From: Acidobacteriota bacterium
GTDB taxonomy: Bacteria; Acidobacteriota; Thermoanaerobaculia; Multivoradales; JAHEKO01
Direction: 5' to 3'
Assembly: GCA_024638355.1 (NCBI GenBank)
Contig: JAHEKO010000133.1
Coordinates: 1-8,937, forward strand
Length of the DNA stretch: 8,937 bases
Shown here: in pieces, positions 6,973-8,937 of the stretch
Numbering within the stretch: the first letter of the stretch is position 1
Layout of the letters: the number at the start of each line of letters is the position of its first letter
The notes under the pieces: model-generated
Seen by the model: only the letters and a program-made list of their open reading frames with translations
Database searches by the model: none
What the model was told of the DNA's origin: nothing
Position numbers and translations under genes: made by a program

Positions 6973-7788
6973 ATGAGTGAAGAGTTCGCGACTCAGGACA
7001 GGGTCGACACCGTCCGGCGTAAGCTCTTGCGAAGCTCGGCGGTGATCGGGGGCGGCCTGGCGCTCGGCCACCTGCCCTACCAGCGGCCGGCGGTCAAGAG
7101 CTTCTTCGGCGTGCGTAGCGCCTGGGCGCAGCCGAGCGTCGGGCCGATGTGCGGCAACGTGGTGATCGTGCCGAGCAAGAGCGTACAGGCGGCGAGCACG
7201 AGCTTTTCGGTCCAGAACATAGGGCTCGTTCCGTTCGCTGTCACCGGAGTCAGCTCCTCGAATCCGGCATTCTCGCCGGTCGTCAACCTGCCGGTGAACC
7301 TCGCGCCCCAGGCCATCCTGACCGTACCCGTAAACGTCAACTGCACGACGCCCGGCGTTCAGACGACCACGGTCAGCGTCACGACCGAGAGCGAGTTCGG
7401 CTCGGCCAACTGCCCCGACACGGAGCTCAGCGTGGAGTGCGAGCTCTGCTGCTCGATCACCCCGAGCACGCCGATCGAGCTCTCGCCCGACTTCTGCAAC
7501 GACCAGGCCGGAGCGCTGACGGCGCCGAGCTTCACGATCGCCAACTGCGGCGACGTACCTTTCGCCATCACCGCCCTCACGCCCTCCCGCGGGTTCGCGG
7601 TGTTTCCCATCAGCCCGTCCATGATCGTCGGATCGACCCTCAATCCCGGCGACTCGGCCGAGGTCGGGGTGCAGTTCTGCGAGGTGGAGTGCGAGGGGGA
7701 CGTCAACGGCACGGTCACCGTCGTGACCGATCCGGCCACCGATTGCGGCCCGGTGCAGCTCGTCGGGCTCTGCGGACCGCTGCAGTAG
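6973..7788 (+). CDS. Tat-exported Cys-rich protein with two beta-sandwich-like repeats
   Basis: A 271-residue protein of unknown function. The N-terminus has a twin-arginine signal (VRRKLLRSS at 14-22, hydrophobic AVIGGGLALGHL after it) and an unusually long c-region, PYQRPAVKSFFGVRSAWAQ (35-53), with likely cleavage after A52. The mature part holds two related repeats, about 60-159 and 160-267. Compare FSVQNIGLVPFAVTGV (78-93) with FTIANCGDVPFAITAL (187-202), and the VSV/VTV strands followed by C-P-D and C-G-P turns. This pattern suits the immunoglobulin-like ASH/choice-of-anchor class of beta-sandwich domains, though that assignment is inferred. Twelve cysteines (60, 124, 147, 156, 159, 160, 175, 192, 236, 240, 258, 267) suggest disulfides, in keeping with folding before or during Tat export. 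The ATG at 6973 has AAGGAAGGGGGG ending 6 bases upstream. It is divergent from the nuclease gene and ends 12 bases from the convergent pterin dehydratase. Confidence 0.82.
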   Translation: MSEEFATQDRVDTVRRKLLRSSAVIGGGLALGHLPYQRPAVKSFFGVRSAWAQPSVGPMCGNVVIVPSKSVQAASTSFSVQNIGLVPFAVTGVSSSNPAFSPVVNLPVNLAPQAILTVPVNVNCTTPGVQTTTVSVTTESEFGSANCPDTELSVECELCCSITPSTPIELSPDFCNDQAGALTAPSFTIANCGDVPFAITALTPSRGFAVFPISPSMIVGSTLNPGDSAEVGVQFCEVECEGDVNGTVTVVTDPATDCGPVQLVGLCGPLQ

Positions 7789-7800
7789 TCGGAGGGCGGT

Positions 7801-8130
7801 TCAGGCCAGCCGGTCGGCCTTCGCGGCCCAGACGAAGTCGGCTTCGCTCAGCCCGTCGATCTTGTGCGTCCACAGAGTGATGGTCGCGCGGCCCCAGGTG
7901 ACGCAGATCTCCGGGTGGTGGTTGACCTCCTCGGCGAGGGCCCCGACCCGCACCGTGAAGTCGAGCGCCTCCCGGAAGTTGCCGAACCCGAACTCCTTGA
8001 CCAGGTGGTGGCCGTCGACCACCTGCCAGTCGTTGCCGAGCTGCTCGTGCAGCTCGCGCAGATCGTCACCCGCCAGCGGCGGCACGCCGCCCTTGCAGGG
8101 AATGCACTCTCTCGAAGCCAGGTCGCTCAT
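7801..8130 (-). CDS. phhB: Pterin-4a-carbinolamine dehydratase (4a-hydroxytetrahydrobiopterin dehydratase)
   Basis: A 109-residue cytoplasmic enzyme that dehydrates 4a-hydroxytetrahydropterin, the by-product of aromatic amino acid hydroxylases, so the pterin cofactor can be recycled. The family signature is EEVNHHPEI (67-75), with the catalytic His pair H71/H72 and Pro73, followed by TLWTHKIDGLSEADFVWA (84-101) with H89 and D92. Length and motif order match the family. The N-terminal CIPCKGG (C9, C12) is a feature I recall in a bacterial subgroup. The ATG at 8130 gives the expected length; the frame extends upstream into the tRNA but that part is not protein-like. No good Shine-Dalgarno is seen; a TGCTAGCTT box ends 7 bases from the ATG, so the mRNA may be leaderless. 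No phenylalanine hydroxylase gene is in view, so the pathway role here is inferred. Confidence 0.9.
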   Translation of the reverse strand: MSDLASRECIPCKGGVPPLAGDDLRELHEQLGNDWQVVDGHHLVKEFGFGNFREALDFTVRVGALAEEVNHHPEICVTWGRATITLWTHKIDGLSEADFVWAAKADRLA

Positions 8131-8137
8131 GCGTGCC

Positions 8138-8163
8138 AAGCTAGCACAGGCGGTGTCACCGCC
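8138..8163 (-). promoter_or_regulatory. Candidate extended -10 box with dyad operator for the pterin dehydratase
   Basis: On the minus strand, TGCTAGCTT resembles an extended -10 element (hexamer at 8138-8143) and would start transcription almost at the ATG. Directly upstream is a perfect inverted repeat GGCGGTG-A-CACCGCC (8149-8163, seven-base arms). This lies between the -10 and the expected -35 place, where a repressor would block polymerase. No -35 hexamer is convincing. Confidence 0.35.
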
Positions 8164-8182
8164 CGGCCGGCACTCTCCAGCC

Positions 8183-8217
8183 TCGAGCCAAGGTCCCCGG
8201 CACGGGTCCGGGCTCGA
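8183..8217. other. Nested imperfect hairpin between tRNA terminator and pterin dehydratase
   Basis: The outer arms TCGAGCC (8183-8189) and GGCTCGA (8211-8217) pair perfectly. Inside, CCCG-GCA-CGGG (8196-8206) forms a second stem. No U-run follows on the minus strand. It may be a structured intergenic element or a backup end for the tRNA transcript. Confidence 0.25.
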
Positions 8218-8222
8218 CAACG

Positions 8223-8248
8223 AAAAAGCCGGCGGGATCTCCGCCGGC
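8223..8248 (-). terminator. Intrinsic terminator of the tRNA-Asn transcript
   Basis: Read on the minus strand, GCCGGCGG-AGATC-CCGCCGGC is an 8-base-pair GC-only stem with a 5-base loop, followed directly by TTTTT. It begins 13 bases after the tRNA 3' end, the textbook place and shape for a Rho-independent terminator. Confidence 0.88.
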
Positions 8249-8261
8249 GCGTCTCTTCGAA

Positions 8262-8336
8262 TGGCTCCTGGGGAGGGATTTGAACCCCCGACCAATCGGT
8301 TAACAGCCGACCGCTCTACCACTGAGCTACCCAGGA
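8262..8336 (-). tRNA. tRNA-Asn (anticodon GUU), CCA encoded
   Basis: A 75-base tRNA. The acceptor stem TCCTGGG pairs fully with CCCAGGA. The D stem is GCTC/GAGC; the anticodon stem is GTCGG/CCGAT around loop CTGTTAA, giving anticodon GTT (8302-8304). The T arm is GGGGG-TTCAAAT-CCCTC. The discriminator base is G, as usual for tRNA-Asn, and the CCA end is encoded (8262-8264). It has its own promoter and terminator, so it is a single-gene unit. Confidence 0.97.
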
Positions 8337-8340
8337 TCGG

Positions 8341-8357
8341 TTCGGCTCGAGGCCGAA
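8341..8357. other. Inverted repeat in the tRNA leader
   Basis: TTCGGC-TCGAG-GCCGAA has 6-base arms around a 5-base centre. It lies between the predicted transcription start and the mature 5' end of tRNA-Asn. The short leader could fold into a hairpin there and affect 5' processing by RNase P. Confidence 0.35.
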
Positions 8358-8363
8358 TTGGAA

Positions 8364-8392
8364 ATTCTAGGGAGCCCCCCGTCGCTTGTCAA
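8364..8392 (-). promoter_or_regulatory. Sigma70-type promoter of tRNA-Asn
   Basis: On the minus strand, TTGACA (8387-8392, perfect -35) and TAGAAT (8364-8369, 5 of 6 for -10) are separated by exactly 17 bases. The -10 box ends 27 bases before the mature tRNA, so the leader would be about 20 bases. The spacer contains a GC-rich run next to the -10 box, as in discriminator-rich stable RNA promoters. Confidence 0.88.
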
Positions 8393-8414
8393 TCGGACCC
8401 GCACCAAAGGGTTG

Positions 8415-8420
8415 TATGAT
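8415..8420 (+). promoter_or_regulatory. Possible -10 box for the cytochrome c gene
   Basis: TATGAT on the + strand, preceded by TTG, resembles a -10 hexamer. No -35 match lies at 16-18 bases; the nearest TTGTCA (8386-8391) is 23 bases away and overlaps the tRNA -35 box. The leader would be about 90 bases and would contain the hairpin at 8446-8460. Confidence 0.25.
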
Positions 8421-8445
8421 CCGCCCAGTCAAATGCGCCCGATGC

Positions 8446-8460
8446 CGACCCGCAGGGTCG
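8446..8460 (+). other. Small hairpin in the cytochrome c leader
   Basis: CGACCC-GCA-GGGTCG forms a 6-base-pair stem with a 3-base loop about 58 bases before the cytochrome start. A TTTTT run follows 15 bases later, too far for a normal terminator. It may be a leader structure or a protein site. Confidence 0.25.
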
Positions 8461-8502
8461 TGTCGTCTCCCGGTCTTTTTCCATAGGCTGGTTACCGCTC
8501 GA

Positions 8503-8510
8503 GGGGAGGT
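8503..8510 (+). promoter_or_regulatory. Ribosome binding site of the cytochrome c gene
   Basis: GGGGAGGT ends 7 bases before the ATG at 8518, and supports that start for an open frame that runs off the window. Confidence 0.6.
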
Positions 8511-8517
8511 AGACCCG

Positions 8518-8937
8518 ATGAAAGCTCTCGCACTCGCTCTGATCCTGCTGCCGCTGTTGGCCGCTCCCGCGGCCTGGGCCGAGACCGGCTCGGCGGCGGC
8601 CGGCGAGGAGATGCAGGCCAGCTTCGGCAGGGGCTTTGCGCTCTTTCAGCGCTACTGCCGCTCGTGTCACGGCAAGAACGCTCTGGGCGACGGCCACGTC
8701 GCCAAGTATCTGAAGGTCCAGCCGACGAACCTCACTCTCCTGGCGGCCGAGAACGGCGGCGAGTTCCCCTCCGAGAGGGTGCTCAAGTCGATCGACGGCC
8801 GCGAGGAGATGCTGCCGCTCCACGGCCGCGACATGCCCATCTGGGGCTCGGTCTTCCAGGTCGACGAAGATCAGGCCGAGGCCGACGTGCAAAAGAAGCT
8901 CGCGGACCTCGTGGCCTACCTGCAGGGGATCCAGGCC
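8518..8937 (+). CDS. Exported monohaem c-type cytochrome; 3' end cut by window
   Basis: 140 codons are open from the ATG to the right edge with no stop, so the C-terminus is missing. The N-terminus is a clear Sec signal peptide (MKALALALILLPLLAAPAAWA, likely cleavage after A21). The mature protein has the haem-binding CRSCH at 47-51 (C47, C50 thioether-linked, H51 axial) followed by GKNALGDG. A GRDMPIWG block at 103-110 has M106 as the likely second axial ligand. This order matches a class I cytochrome c domain that would act in the periplasm as an electron carrier or as a subunit of a redox complex; the partner is not in view. The helix at about 120-137 (DVQKKLADLVAYLQG) is the usual closing helix of the fold, so little may be missing. 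The opposite strand is also open over this stretch but lacks any such signature. Confidence 0.9.
   Translation, partial: MKALALALILLPLLAAPAAWAETGSAAAGEEMQASFGRGFALFQRYCRSCHGKNALGDGHVAKYLKVQPTNLTLLAAENGGEFPSERVLKSIDGREEMLPLHGRDMPIWGSVFQVDEDQAEADVQKKLADLVAYLQGIQA

Noticed and set aside
6742..7071. 110-codon upstream extension of the nuclease frame
   Set aside because: It overlaps the divergent Tat gene, lacks protein-like composition, and the ATG at 6741 has a strong ribosome site and begins a classic signal peptide.
8131..8322. N-terminal extension of the pterin dehydratase frame to 8322
   Set aside because: It would run through the terminator and the tRNA-Asn gene; the ATG at 8130 gives the normal family length.
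8262..8336. tRNA-Asn as an integration site for a mobile element
   Set aside because: No integrase gene, no direct repeat of the tRNA 3' end and no foreign-looking genes are present on either side.
8389..8892. Minus-strand frame opposite the cytochrome c gene
   Set aside because: The + strand has a signal peptide, CRSCH haem motif and ribosome site; the minus frame has none and would cross the tRNA promoter region.

Overview
This GC-rich window reads as ordinary chromosomal DNA from a Gram-negative-type environmental bacterium. The gene mix is a lamin-tail/endonuclease secreted protein, a Tat-exported Cys-rich protein, an AmmeMemoRadiSam radical SAM enzyme, a pterin dehydratase and a c-type cytochrome. 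I associate this mix and style of protein with Acidobacteriota or deltaproteobacterial-like lineages, but that placement is an inference; no phylogenetic marker such as rRNA is present. I see no transposase, integrase, phage gene or CRISPR array.

Layout. A gene cut by the left edge (1-1344, +) encodes a large protein I can only tentatively link to NAD(P)-binding, SDR-like proteins. It converges, 8 bases apart, on a radical SAM enzyme of the AmmeMemoRadiSam (AmrS) type (1353-2459, -). Upstream on the same strand lies the main feature of the window, a 1370-residue Sec-exported protein (2629-6741, -). It carries three near-identical lamin-tail domains, a fourth divergent one, an OB-fold-like segment, an endonuclease/exonuclease/phosphatase domain, a calcium-binding aspartate loop and a short Cys-rich C-terminal cassette. 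Two of the lamin-tail units sit on a perfect 495-base tandem duplication. A divergent gene (6973-7788, +) encodes a Tat-signal protein with two Cys-rich beta-sandwich-like repeats; the two starts share a 231-base intergenic region.

The right part is housekeeping-like. It holds a pterin-4a-carbinolamine dehydratase (7801-8130, -), a tRNA-Asn(GUU) with its own sigma70-type promoter and intrinsic terminator (8262-8336, -), and a secreted monohaem cytochrome c (8518 to the right edge, +) that is cut off by the window.

How they work together. The only plausible functional unit is the divergent pair of exported proteins: a cell-surface or extracellular nuclease with repeated adhesion-type domains, and a Tat-exported, disulfide-rich partner. 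The link rests on position only. The other genes look independent. The strongest candidates for something undescribed are the multi-lamin-tail nuclease with its C-terminal Cys cassette, the freshly duplicated domain inside it, and the unusual Tat leader of its neighbour.
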